Assembly (NCBI GenBank): GCA_037074705.1
Contig: CM073595.1
Span: forward strand, 71,038,139 to 71,102,138
DNA: 64,000 nt
Direction of reading: 5' to 3'
DNA from: Zhengitettix transpicula
Taxonomy: Eukaryota > Arthropoda > Insecta > Orthoptera > Tetrigidae
Below the pieces are notes generated by a model. It worked only from the letters and a program-made list of their open reading frames with translations. It did not search any database and was not told where the DNA came from. Shown one piece after another: positions 47,663-60,906 of this stretch. How positions within the stretch are numbered: position 1 is the first letter of the stretch; each line of letters starts with the position of its first letter. Position numbers and translations under genes: made by a program.

Positions 47663-50600
47663 AATTGTCTGGTGCTCTAAAATGATTGAATTGTGTTTGT
47701 TACATTTTCTTTAAAATTTATATTTAATTTTGTAAAGTAAAATTGTATACTTTTCCGACGCCCGATAAAACGTCCTGAGATAAATTCAAAATTCAAGTTA
47801 GTATCTGTATACATTTTTTTAAACTTTATATGAAACATTCATTACGTTGTTCTTAATAAAGTCATTAAATAGTATACTAATCAATTATCTGTTCCGTTAC
47901 TTCAAACATATCATTAAATATTAAGAATTTCTACTAAAATTTCATTAATTTGATTTAAATTGATCAAAGTAAATATTTCATTAAATGAACTTAATCTATA
48001 AAATAAAGGAAAATTTAAATTTATTTCAATATTTAATGTTGCATTACACTGCTCGTCGAAGTAAATTCAATACTTATAATTCCCATCAAAATCCACGCTC
48101 CATTTCAACTATTATATTTACTAAACCTTTGTAATGTTTCTCAGTTTCACTTCAAACACCAACTTCCCCGTTAACCACTGCCACATCTTCCTCTTACTGT
48201 TCCAATCTCCGGCATCCTCACACCTCCACCACATTGAGACTGTTCGTCGAACGTTCTAGCACACAATTTCCCAGACTTAAATCATCCAATGAGTTTTAAT
48301 ATATAAGTAAACAGCCGACAAATTTTTAAGCAGAATCAACCTAATTTCCTCCAATTCCTATCATTTTACACAAACTCGTATAATTTTGACAATAGTCTTC
48401 ATTAATATTTTTTCTTTATTTCTTATTAAACATCGCAAGCAGGGACACAAGTTTTAAAAGCAGAATTTACAATTTAAAATAATAATCATTAATAAGAAAG
48501 TTTTATATTCCAATCAACGATTTATTTCTAGGCTCTCGCAGTCTCAAATAAGACAAATTAGTCTACTGCGGTAAATTTATTCATATTACAATATTGATAC
48601 ACTAATCACTGATGAGTTTATTAATAATTTACCAAAACAGTCCGGTATGTGGACCCCCGAACACTCAGTTTTTAGTTATTTTTATATTTTGAGCAGTCAG
48701 CACGCTTAACGGTAAAATGAATTTTGTTTCATCTTACTCATGATTAACTTTTGGCTATTACGCTGGAGCCTTGCAATATCTATAGCAGTTCGCGTTTGAA
48801 CCGCGTGAAATGAACCCATCTCGACTTAACGTGCAACGCTTTATTGCGAAACACTGTCAGAGCGGTTTATGACTTCAGATCTTCACGTACATTCCACTTT
48901 ATTGAATATATATGTTAAAAAGCTCACTCAGTAACGTAGAAAATGAATTTTAATAGTTTCGAATAATTTCATACAAAAATATCCCGTTGGCTGGATACGG
49001 ATACCACAATTTCCTCTTCAGTATTCCAAATTCTATTTTAATGGTAAGTGACCATTCTTTTTCCTTGTTCTGACCTCCCTCGCGGATTTAATGCAGTTGG
49101 AGGTCATCGTCCGTTTATTTGAGTTCATACCTTTCAAACACTAAAAACCACTCTTTTTCATATTATTGCAACAACTGGTGTTAACGGTATATTTTTCACA
49201 CCGCTAATTGGTCCAAATTACCCTAACCAAAGATCAAATGAAAACTAACAGAAGCAGTGCTAAAAAACATGTCTAGTAGTAAAATTATTTGTTTAACAAA
49301 TTTAATCTTTTATTTGCCTGTACAGGTGATATCTCACTTTACTTTGCTTATAAGGTCGAGGCTCCCATTTACACACGGATCAGTCTCATCCTGCTAAAAG
49401 CCATAGGTTTCAATCTACTACACTATAAATCAGAGCCCGTAAGCCATCAAGGATTTGCTCAAGTCTCCACAAGCTTGGCCCTACAGAATATGCAAATATT
49501 TCGCCACTGTACTGCGAATCCCTGTTCTCCACTCGATGGCCGTTTCCAGAATCTCATCATCGATCGTAAATAACTCACCGTCGAGTAATCTTCAAGGGTC
49601 CTAAGTATGATTATTATGATTTATTTCCGATAAATACATTGTAACACAGTTGAATCTAGTATAACGTTAATTTAAGTCTTATTACTTAAAATTTCTAGTG
49701 CATCCTGGCTCCAGCGATACAGACTGAGTAAGTTTTAGATTGTTAGATATCAGAGAACCTTGAAAGATAAAATTTACTATTTTTAAAAACAGTGCTCTAA
49801 GCGGAAATTGAACAAATGTCGTTATATTGTAATTAATATCTATAATCGCGAATTTAAACAATATTAGTATTTATTTAATTAGACTTTCAAGATATTTGAT
49901 ATTCTTAATTCACGCTTCGTGTATTAGATAACATTTAAAAATCAACTTTTCACAAATACCAAATTATTCACATCACTATTCACCCCGAAACTCAGAAAAA
50001 AATTCCCACTAATATTTTATATTCATATCTATTAGTTCGATTAAATTATAGTAGTTTTTGTAGAGTGGAGCTATTTGAATAAAAATCCGTGTGAATATGC
50101 ATTCACTCATATATTTCTGTTTTCTACACTCGATTATCACTTTCATAGTTTTGCTTTTATAACTGTAAATATTCCTCACGTATTGAAAATTATAGTTTGA
50201 TATTTCAGGAATTAATTCTACTGCCTGCGATATTGGTTTCCTAGATTCTTGTTTGTTTTCGTTTTACAAGTCATTCTCGATAATTAAATAGGAAGTAGTC
50301 TCATTTAAGGAAATGGAGCATTGTTATTAGCTCTCATTAAATTTTCAGTTCAGACTTTTTGTTACCGAAACGACTCTTAACCCTAGCTAATTTATTCTCA
50401 GAATAATTATAATTTTTGCACGGTTTTATGTGCCTCAGCTTGGGCAGTCCTTTCGTATTACAAAGTTTTTCAAAACATCTGTTTCAAATCAAACTAACGC
50501 TGTCAAGTTGTAGATATCTATGCATATATGAAAATCTATGTAAATTTTGATGGGGTCTCGCGATATTCCGGACAACGCTAAGCTGGCGAGCGATGCTTCG

Positions 50601-51510
50601 CAATCGGAACGGCATAGCAATTCTGCTTAATACGACTAAAGCCTTCCGAGATACGTGCCTGTAATTGCATATTCCAGAGGGCAGCCTCCTGAGGCTCGGT
50701 AAACTGCGAACTGCCTTCTGCCCCAACTAAATTTCTAGTTTGGCAAAGCAACCATAGTTACGGAATGCCTCCTTTGAGAAAACTTTAAATTTCGCTTCTT
50801 TTAATTACAAAATTTTCAGAGTTATCCGTGAGCCAATAAATTAAATTGGACTCCCACAGAAACGAAGATCAGGGACCTGCTGTAATATAATCGCGTCAAA
50901 TAGAACTCGTTTTACAATTTTATTACTTATGGTATAATTTATAAGGGGTGATTCGGCAGCAAAAGAGAATTTTATTACATAGAAAATAATATATAATATT
51001 AATCTCCTATAAATTCGCGATAAATAATATAGTCAAGAACACAATTTCAAATATTTTTGAAAAATATTAGAATAAAGTACGTATTTCAATCAACAACACT
51101 AGTTGAGATTTAAAAATCAAGCAAATTATAATATTTTAATAAGTTTACACAATATTTCAACCAATTAAAAATGAAAACACAAGTTCTAATATTTACCAGG
51201 TTGAGTTCATCTTAAGTTTCCGATGTCGCTTGTGTCAACAAGGCCAACTGAGCCTTCACGGTGCTTCTGCGTCTCTCCTCGAGACAATTATTATTGAGTG
51301 ACCTCGTACACAACCCTACAGATTGATACGGACCTTTTATAAGAGAACATCTATCTCATCTCTACCGTGCTTAAAAGCTCTACAAAAGTATTAAGGCTGC
51401 TATGAAAATTATTCATCTATATCTTACTAAATTGGTAGAAAGCGTTTTACCGTAGTGACACGTCTAAAAGAAATATATAAATTTTTTATATATTTTAATC
51501 ATAGTGACAA
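47663..51510. other. Non-coding intron sequence
   Basis: No exon recognised. Open frames at 49289-49573 (+) and 50484-50726 (-) lack domains and splice context. Patches of more even composition are at 48770-48880, 49330-49600 and 50560-50760. Confidence 0.45.
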
Positions 51511-51790
51511 AATTTTTAGTGGGCGTTTGACATCTAACAGAAGGAATAAAATTTTCCTAATTATAAAGGCGAACTAATTTCCAAGTTTATAATTTCCTAT
51601 ATTCAGTATATCCAGTAATTTAGTGGATCGTTTATATTTTCGGTACATAGAAACTATTTAAGAAGTCAGCGGTGTAATTAATTACCGGATATACTGAATA
51701 TAGCAAATTATAAACTTGCAAATAGTTCCCTTATATAATGAGGAAAAAGCTATTATTTCTGTTGGCTATCAAATATTTTTAGTTCATAAA
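51511..51790. repeat. Foldback (MITE-like) inverted repeat, about 280 bp
   Basis: The arms at about 51511-51622 and 51674-51790 are inverted copies. The inner part is best conserved: AAGTTTATAATTTCCTATAT and TCAGTATATCCAGTAATT on the left against the complement around 51680-51720. The outer parts are more diverged. The central spacer is about 50 bases. No transposase inside, so non-autonomous. Confidence 0.75.
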
Positions 51791-52049
51791 AGTTTTAAAC
51801 TTTGATTTCTGCCACTGTATGGTTCATACGGCACATATATTCCAAACCTAGAACTCGGAAATTAGAATTAGTTCCCAAACTTAAATTAATATCATATAAA
51901 TAAGTCTGGATTCCCGTGTGTTGATCAAAAATGTACTACGTGGCTCGCTCGGACGTCCCTAATTTCAATTGTATGTGACGGGTTGAAGATAGAAACTTAC
52001 AAAAATTTTATATGAAAGGAAAACTCACCAAGATTTATTGATATGCAAA
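51791..52049. other. Non-coding intron sequence
   Basis: Nothing seen except the AATAAA (minus, 52034-52039) belonging to the neighbouring transposase relic. Confidence 0.4.
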
Positions 52050-52217
52050 TCACCACATCTCTATGTGATCTCCAGCAGTCACTGTGACAATATCAAGGCG
52101 ATGAACAATTTATTACCAAGTTCTGAATAGCCTCTTTGATGCGCTCACGAAGATAACGAAGGTCTCTGACTGGGGTTGGCGTAAACTTTATCTTTGACGT
52201 AGCCGCAGAGAAAAAAG
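52050..52217 (-). pseudogene. Decayed mariner/Tc1-like transposase C-terminus
   Basis: On the minus strand three frames in succession give FFLCGYVKDKVYANP, then PVRDLRYLRERIKEAIQNL, then VHRLDIVTVTAGDHIEMW and a stop at 52050-52052. This order (FFLWGYVK.KVY, L..L..RI..AI..I, YRLD.C....G.HIE) is the conserved C-terminal tail of a widespread group of insect IS630/Tc1/mariner-type transposase proteins. At least two frameshifts and a truncated N-terminal side make it non-functional. An AATAAA follows 11 bases after the stop, probably the old polyadenylation signal. Recognised from motif memory only. Confidence 0.6.
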
Positions 52218-53420
52218 TAATTATTGCGTAACACTTATTATTCGTATTTTCTCTAGTTGCATGCATTTTTTTCAGAGACTCCTTGGGTTAATAATTATAG
52301 TGCTACAATACTTCAACTATTGTTTTCATAATTATTCATTAGGATCTTATACGTTTCAGCTGCCATATTTAAATTATAACCACCTGAAACCTATTTTCTG
52401 AGTCACTGTGTATCTTAATGTATATCAGGCGTTATATACAACATTTTTCAGATCTGTTGTACCTACAAAATTTATGACTCGACTTATTATAATTTTATTA
52501 ATCTCCTTGAAGATTTCTTTGTTTAATCAATAGATTCTAAACCCCGTAAATGATTAAAAAACTTATAATACCTCGGTATCTAATTGTAATCTTTTCACTC
52601 CTTTCAACCTAAATTCGAAGAGCTATCTCGACAATATTACACTAGATCAATAATCCGTTGTCACATTGAGCGTACGTGATGTTGCAGTCGACGAAGGCAG
52701 ATTATTGAACACATGTGATATTTACCAATGTCAAACAGACCTGTGTTAATGACAGATGGAGTTCTCTATTAATATGTAGGTGGCGGTTCAAATAAATCCT
52801 GACTGAGGAATAGTACTTTTTGATGCATAGTGAACGGAAAGTTTCCAAGTTTAATAATAATTCTATCCAAAGTCATCAATTACATTAGTTTTAGTGCTGC
52901 TATAGACATGTTTGACAATTAGCATGGTAGAGGTACCGGGATTTTCTTTCTTAAACAAATCGATAAGCGATTGGATCAATTTACCCACAGCACTGTTTGA
53001 GCAGAAACTTCCAGCAAACAAGAATTCTATAGAGAATGGTGAAGTCAAAAGGTGTTTTTCCCTTCTAAAATTAAGATTTTTTAGTTAAGTAAAGTGTGGA
53101 CAAATTTCTAAGAGTTTCAATTTTTTTATTTTAATAATCTAGGAAACTAGATTCATTCAATTCCACATCTGGAAATCTTTACGTACTTATGAGTGATTAT
53201 TATACTAAGACAACCTTCAGAATTTTCTACATCGATATAGTAGTGTTTTAAATATTATACGCGTTAAGAATATCCTTTTCGAAATTTGCTGAAACACCAC
53301 AAAGAATACTTTTTTTTTCAGACTATAAATCTCCGAGGAATACAAGATCCAAATTTGGCTAGTGTGAAAGCCCATTAGTTTTATCAACTTGTTAAATTCA
53401 TAATAGGAAAAGTTTTAATG

Positions 53421-53448
53421 AAGTCTGCTACTCGGAAGAAGTGTCAAA
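53421..53448 (+). repeat. Exact 28-bp direct repeat, copy 1
   Basis: AAGTCTGCTACTCGGAAGAA plus GTGTCAAA, identical at 55051-55078. The preceding TTTAAT also matches. Flanks beyond differ. Confidence 0.9.
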
Positions 53449-55050
53449 CAGCTGGGTCCCCCGTTCCGTGGAAGATAAGGCACATGAAGATCACCGTACT
53501 TAAAAAGTTTCTCTCGGATTAGTGCAGGCGACTAAATGAAATTTCCCTAATGCCGTTGGTCCCGCCATTATTTTCAATTCGATTCGTGTTCAAATTCATG
53601 TAAACATGAAAAAAAAGTTGAAGTGGTAAGTCTTCAATGGCTACACACGCGCGCACACAGCTGGAAGGCGGCTAACTAAATCTTTAACCCCATGCATTGT
53701 TAATAACGTTATTATCTTATGTTTAAACAATGAAATAGTTTTGCTTACGTTGTATATGGTAATGTCATTGCCTGTTTTATATAGCAGAACCACGATTAAG
53801 CGTCAGCCACGACACTGCAGCCTTGAAGAATAATCAAAAATACCGATGAGCTTGGAAGGGAAAATATTTTTATATTTTATATTTAAAAAAATACCTAAGC
53901 GTGTTTAAAACATGTTAATCATACTACTGCATGTACCATCTACAATTTTGGACTCGTATCTCTTAATGCCATTCACAGATGTACGGCAGAAACGACGCGA
54001 CATACAATTTATTCCTATCGCAGACATTCAGTAAGTTTAAGTTAATCAATAATTGCTTTCGAACCGACAAAATTACAAGTCGGCGCAGGGACAAGCATGG
54101 GAATGACTTAGCGGGTCGTACGGGGAGATAACCGACATTCCACTGTACTGAAATAAAAGTAGTTTAGAACTGTAACAATTATGTAACCAAAAACATTACT
54201 TCCTAGCATGTCGTTCCGTAATATAATATTGATATTTACTTCTTTAAAGATCACAATTATGAAGTCCGTGTACATTCTGTCGAAAATTTGTCTGGTGTGT
54301 CACGGTGAAGTCTAACTGACCCTTTAATGTTTTGACTTAACGACGTGTTGGCGGGAATTAATTTTTTATTATATACTGTTTCGAAAAAATATTTGTTGCA
54401 CTTCAATATATAAATAATCAACATTACATAAATATAATTAATCATTTATCCAATTTTACTTTGCTTTAAATAACACTTATCATAGTTATATATCAGTTAC
54501 AGTTATCATATTTGATTTTATATTTATCGTAATTAGAGAAAACATTCTACGCCCACTGAATTAAACGATATTAACACTTTAGTAACTGTTGATAAGAATA
54601 CCAAACGTCTCATAAAAACAGATAGTATTATAATTGTCGATAAATATATTCATATTTACAAACGTAAAATATTGTATAAATTCATACTTACAAAAATAGA
54701 AACAAAGTTGTCAGTGCTCGTATACAAAAAGGATATATAGGTAAAGTTTATGCTAAAATTTTAAATCAATTATAAATTCAATAAGCAAACTTAGACTAAA
54801 TCAACGTAAGCAGTAACGTGTTAACTATGTAAACCAAAGAAGATCACAACAGTGAAAGTCGAACGTTGAATTGTCACCAAAATTATTCTTACATTTATGG
54901 ACTAGACTTTATTTTACAACTGCTTTGGGCTATCCCGCTGGTAGTGTATAACAGATATATACAAATATACCAAATATTACGTAATACACGGGTGCACATA
55001 TATTTAATTTATTTCTAAAACGCTCAAAACTTGAGGGAAATTTTTTAATC

Positions 55051-55078
55051 AAGTCTGCTACTCGGAAGAAGTGTCAAA
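55051..55078 (+). repeat. Exact 28-bp direct repeat, copy 2
   Basis: Identical partner of 53421-53448, offset 1,630 bases, in the same orientation. Confidence 0.9.
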
Positions 55079-55633
55079 TATAAAAAGATATTTGTAGGTA
55101 TTCTATTTTCGGTATAGAAATACATACCTTTGTGATGTCGAATCTCTTCAAGAAAAACAAGATAAAATAAATAACTGTTCAATGCTAAATAAAACGAAAA
55201 TAAATAATTTAATATTAAGAAAAATTTAGAGGTCAACAATTAGGACATGAAATCGTAAAGTAAAAATATTTGTGTGTAACGTTTAGACCTAATAAAGATC
55301 AGATTTATCAAGGCGGGAACAAGTTTAAATATTTAACTGAAAATAAACTCCATAAATACAAAGTAAAAAGTATTTCGATCACTAGTTCTTCAAATTCTTG
55401 AGTATTGAGTTTTAAGCCTACTATAGGCTCTGAACAAAATTCATTACAAATTCTATTAAAAAATACCCATAGTATTGGAATATGAAATTATCTATTAAGT
55501 TCTCCTAATAGAGAGGAGGAAAAATGGTATACTGGGCTATTAGAAAGAACTTCCAGGAGTAATGTTATTTATTAGATAATTATCTAGTATTTAATCCAGA
55601 ATAATTAGGTATAATAGATATTGTAAACACATT

Positions 55634-55664
55634 ACGTTTCTTCCCGTCTTTGTGACTTCATCAG
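55634..55664 (-). ncRNA. Hammerhead-like relic, minus strand
   Basis: The minus strand reads CTGATGA (intact first core), 17 bases containing a weak GTC/GAC stem, then GAAACGT. Same spacing as the 62527 copy. Stem II is poor, so activity is unlikely. Confidence 0.3.
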
Positions 55665-58637
55665 GCGATAAATTAATAAAATTATAGGACATCGTCTTTA
55701 TGTCAAATTTAAATTATAAAATGGTTTAAACAACACTATTACGATCCTTTAGGAAAATTTAATATTCTTACAATAAATTTTATATAATGAGGTCAATCTT
55801 ACTAAGTTCATCAGATAAAAATTGTTTTTGTATTCTTAGATCGATAGTCCCCACTTTAAATTTGTTATAATAAAAGAAATAAACAAACTTGAGTTATAGT
55901 AAATACGTATTTGTATTTTTTAAGCCTTGTAAATTTTACTCTATATATTTTACTGTAGGTTTCCATCGAGCTCTGCCCAACGTAATATATCAAATCTATG
56001 GCAGGTAGTCCGTATTTCTTGCTGAGATCCTGATTTTGAGGTTTAACTGGATTCTTGAAATAATTCCTAGATTACCCACTTTGTATTATAGACTTAAAAA
56101 ATTCTAACTAGGCACATTACGAGTTAATTTCAAGAAAGTTACTTCTTGTAAAGTTAGCTGTCAAATCGCAATACGCTTTATGTGGCAAAAAATAATATTT
56201 TCTTAAAACCGAAGATCGCAAAATTAACACGCAAAGTCTCCGAATCTGCCCGGAGAGAAGGCAACCGTAGTTACAGCACAGGTAATTGCTTTGTTGAGTC
56301 GATTTACCGCCATTCAAGGCTGTGAAACCATACGTTTAAAAATAGTCTTAAAATTCAAATGTGATCATTTTCGCCCGCCAATTTTGACCGGGAAAATATT
56401 GATATTTTAACGAAAATTGTAGCTTTCCCTCCGTATTCATTGTCACGAAACGGAGGGAAGTGGTAAGATTATGGACATTAAACCCTCAACAGCGGGTAGG
56501 GAAACGCGTAGGCCCACGACAATGAGCGGCTGAGGTCTATGAAACACATATTTGGCCCCGTGTTTCCGGATAAATCTACAATACCGTGTACCTCGAGACA
56601 AAGCTATTGTTGACAGATTCAACACGGTTTGTGTAGCTACTTCCCCGTGTTGTTACTAGCAGCCAAAGAATTAATATTGTCTTATTTCAAAATCTGGAAG
56701 ATCATCGTTACCCGTTACCTTCCTCGATAATCCTCATTCTACGTTTCTCCGGAGCAGCTAGATCGTGAATTACAGATGAAAAAAATATCTTAATTTGGCG
56801 TATTTTGCTTATTACAAGTACAGCGACAATATATACATATTATTCATCAATAATTGGATACTAGTTACATATTAAAACATATTTTTAAAAAACTAAAGCA
56901 TAAATGATGCGGAAGAGTACCTCATCAAAATTAACGCAAGCTCTAAATCCAACATTTTTTATAAAAAAAAATATGACTTATATTATGATTCAGTAAAAAC
57001 CTCGGTAATTTCGAAACACTTCACCGACACTTTACTTTAAATGCACGCTTTTTAACTTTTGACTACACGATTTTGCTTTTAGTGGAGCTTCCGAGAGACT
57101 TGTTCCGCGTAAACTATTCCGGAGTCTATTTCACCTGTTAAGGAATAAAAGTTTCACTACCTTACTCTTCTACTGAGCTTTGAAACAGGTTTATCCACTC
57201 GAGTTTAATACCCTATCACGCTATATTGCCTTTCTAGAAAACGAAAACGGTAGGTTTCCAATAATGTCTGTGTACCCAGAAAGTCCCGTGTATGATTTTT
57301 TAATGTTTCCACCAAAACTTTAATACATTTCTCTTTGCTAATGTTATAAGTGTGTTGTCACGTGAAAAAGAAGTATTCGGAGTGCATTTAACGAATCAAA
57401 GAGACTGTCAATATTCTAATACGGCAATTAAAAATTTAAACATAATAATAACTGTATACAGTCTCCAGGTAAATTATTTCTTATTCCGGAATCTCTCGAC
57501 GTTTCATGTCATATTCATCCTATAATATCATTATAAGAACGATAATAATAATTGATGCGTTGTAATGAACACAAATTTAATTATTGTTATGTTTTAAAAA
57601 AATCATTAGAGGTGAGAATGTGATCTCTGCATAGATATTCTTTTGCACTATAACATATTTGCTGGAACGAGAGATAAAGTGGATCCTTGTGACAATTGAC
57701 ACACAATCAATGTTGTGATTATAATACGTTAAATATTTCTCAATCTTAATAAAACATCGATGAATATCACTCATTTAGTTTGGAGTTACCGTATGTTTAC
57801 GATTGGAATGATTGATTATTCAATATAACTTGGAATTACATTAATCGATGCGGATGATTGGACCTGAACTGCTATTTGGACCCTGGCGAGTTGCGTGTGG
57901 ATTTTCTTGGCTGCTTTCGAATGCTCTGTCATTGTGGACTATAGAACTGCGATAAAAACTTGAACAATTTCAAACTATAAATAATTTCAATCATTGAGGT
58001 ATTCACGTCTTATTTATATTTCTAGCAAAAATTATCACAGTACCCTGTAGAGAAATCCTGTTAAAAGCCGATAAAACTATTATTATAACACCCAATAAAT
58101 GATGTTTTAATAAATGATTCTGTTATTTAATAAATAACTTAAAATTTGTTTTAATTGGTTTATTTATCACAATTATTTTAAACAAAATAGTGAGGCAGAA
58201 TAAATTAATTACAATTAATGGCACCCAACGTGGGGAAAGAAATATTTATTACTGTGTACACTCAAAATTATATATTTAAAAACCATACCTTAACAAGTAA
58301 AAGTAAGGGTTAACTTCCAATACGTGTTGATACAATTTGATTTTGTACTTCGCCACAGTTACGCTACGTGTTATGGTCAGCACACCAGCCTACTCTTAAG
58401 TAAACAAGTTTGTACGATCAAGTTAGTCTAATATATCGAGAATCAATTCTCATATCGATATTAGAACTACAATAGGTATAGTTTCATTAGCCAATTCATT
58501 ATTAAAACAGAACTAAAATAATAGACATCTAATTAAAAATTACAACAATGATACAATATTATGACTTACTTATGATCTTTCAGTTCAAAGCTGTTTATTG
58601 TTAATAACTTTTTGAGTATGTTTATTCTCTCTGCATA
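55665..58637. other. Non-coding intron sequence
   Basis: No gene recognised. A patch of more even composition lies at 56430-56660. Confidence 0.45.
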
Positions 58638-59042
58638 ATGAAGTCCAGGAGTGTTCTGGGAAAGCTGATTTGGACGTTGCGCTGCTTCCGCGTATGCAAC
58701 CTTGCAAATCTTTTCCTATACTCTTCATCTCTTCTACCCCAAAAATTTAGTTACTTCCTCCAAAAATGTTGTCAAACCTTTGGACGTTACGTAGCACGAC
58801 TCAAATTATTACTTTTCCTTCTCTCCTCCTATCACATATCCAAACTATCCCTCCTTTTCCTAATTGCAACATACCCAGCCAATCATTGTCACCAAGTTTG
58901 CAAGCTCGGTGTTGTACTCTTGAGGTCGGTGACTGCCGTTTTTCAGTTGGCGACTGGGAGTCTGGATTATAAACTCACTGTCGCTCCAGCGATCACGACC
59001 AAAGCATCTAATGGACGGATTGCTGCCAATTTTACCACCTGA
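58638..59042 (+). other. 134-codon open frame, unrecognised
   Basis: Second-longest open frame in the window, Leu/Ser/Phe-rich and hydrophobic (SLLPQKFSYFLQKC, LLLFLLSSYHISKLSLLFLI). A second + frame overlaps it (58766-58972). C+T-rich strand composition explains much of the openness. No domain, no Kozak-like context that stands out, no splice evidence. Most likely chance or a decayed repeat. Confidence 0.15.
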
Positions 59043-60495
59043 GAATACCGTCGGACTGTCTCCTGTCTCTCGTCATCACGCTGTGACAAATCGAATTACA
59101 CATGCAGTTTAAACGAGAAAAAACTTTTACCACATGCATATTTTATTAACGGCACCGTTAGTTTCAGATTAAATTTTTCGGATTATCAGGCACATTTACT
59201 CAGAAACACATATGTGGTACTTTCGCTCTGCTGGTGTCCACGTGCTAAACCATTCATTATTTTAAAAATTATGGCAATTTGAACATACAAAAACCTGTCA
59301 CCTACTAGAAGAAATGTATTAAAATTCATTTCCGTTTAAGTAGGTGAAAGAAATCCGAGTTTTCTCTCAATATCATACATGATCATGTCACGTAGAGTCC
59401 TTTGTGTCTTTATTAAGTCTTCTGTAATATGGTTAAGCTTTTATGGTGAAAAGCGGCGTATTAATATAATTAATTTATGTAATGAAGGCGTATTCATGTT
59501 TCAAGTGACAAAACATCCACTTCACTCCGACATTTTCCACGCGGAGATCCGTTTGCAAAACACGTACTCCACATTTTATTCATAAAATACGGTTTTGCAG
59601 GGAGGGGGTGGAGAATAAATCTGTTGACGTTTCTGATAAATTAAAGCGGCCGGATACAGCGCCGAATGGAAAATATTAAAATTAGCGGAACATGACTCGT
59701 GACGGAATTAGCAAATAGAACGGCGCTGCAACCATCCGCGATAATTTTCTTTCGAGATTTCGTGAACTGCGAACAGGAAAATTTATTAGCAGCAACGGGA
59801 GGGGAACTGGTAACCTGGGGCCTCTCTTTCACCGCAAGTGGAACCTTTCTTTTTTTATTTAAAGTTTTCGACGTGACGAGAACACTTAGAAGCGGCGCGG
59901 CGTTGCAAGGAAGAAGGCATTAGGACTCAAAACGCATACATGACCTATTTTTAATAATTCATGACACTGTGCAGAAGCTCACGTCTTGTCCAGTAGCTTC
60001 GTAAAAGACCAAAAAAATACCATCTCTTGGATTCCAAGCTTAAAGGAGAGATGTCAGATCCCGACTCTCACGTAACCGTATTTGAGTTCCAGCTTTAAAC
60101 ATAATTGATTGGATAAATTGATAATTATTGATAATAATCAAACCAAATGGATGCCAGACGCTAAATAGATATTGCTTTTTCAACATATTAACAGAGTAGT
60201 TTTCCTCAATTACTCGAATATGAAATATAATATTATTAAATAAAATAAGAATTTATTTTAAATACATGTATATAGAAAACTTCGCGTGTAAAAATGTGGT
60301 TGTATTCGAAACTAAACATAAATTGGGGTTTATTGTTTCCATTAGTCCCTTACTGAGATAATAGGACCAGTTAAGACACCATTACATACGTAGATAAAAT
60401 ATAACAACCTAATTTACACAACTAAAAAAAGGCATCAATGAGAATGAAAGAAATAACACACAATTACGAAAAATTAATCTAAAAATCAAAAGGGC
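59043..60495. other. Non-coding intron sequence
   Basis: A patch of more even composition at 59590-59930 is open on both strands (59641-59832 -, 59699-59923 +) with no domain. Nothing else seen. Confidence 0.45.
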
Positions 60496-60906
60496 TGTAC
60501 GTGTGTGTATGTTCCGCATACAAATCTACAACCGTGGACAAAATTTGAAAAAATAAATACACGTGTTCCTTTCGAACCGGAAACAAACACTATGGTGGTA
60601 AGACATGCCTACCACCCCCAGGGGCGGGGTTGGACGGAAATTTTAAAACATTACAAATGGCCAATATTTGGGTCGAATATATTTTTAGGGTTGAATGAAA
60701 ATGATAGTATTTCTGTCGATGTTTATTATGCTTCATTTCAACCCATTTCGGCATAGGAGGGGAGCACCCTTATGGGTGGGACTGGAGACCGTTACAGAAA
60801 AATAACGTGAAAACATCCGATACTGCAGTCAAATCCGGGGTTGTAGATGTCGTGAGTTTAATTATGACAACCCGGGCAACCACGGGCACCCAGCTAGCAT
60901 ATAATA
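60496..60906 (+). repeat. Retroposon-like family copy, near full length
   Basis: From TGTACGTGTGTGTATGTTCC through CCACCCCCAGGGGCGGGGTT to CACCCAGCTAGCATATAAT. The frames at 60505-61030 on both strands are repeat-derived. Confidence 0.9.

Larger units (their letters stand above)
52218..55633. other. Non-coding intron sequence
   Basis: Contains two copies of an exact 28-bp repeat (53421-53448, 55051-55078). Mostly A+T-rich. The frame at 52863-53048 (-) shows no domain. Confidence 0.45.

Noticed and set aside
49289..49573. 94-codon ORF as the missing second half of Ig2
   Set aside because: It lacks the GEL strand, the YxC cysteine motif and a phase-1 acceptor, so it does not fit Dscam.
44884..52812. 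Shared 16-mer AATCCTGACTGAGGAA at about 44880 and 52796
   Set aside because: Flanks do not align and the match is short; not enough to call a repeat.
58638..59042. 134-codon + strand ORF as a membrane protein gene
   Set aside because: Hydrophobicity follows from a C+T-rich strand. There is no family resemblance and no splice or promoter evidence; kept only as an unrecognised open frame.
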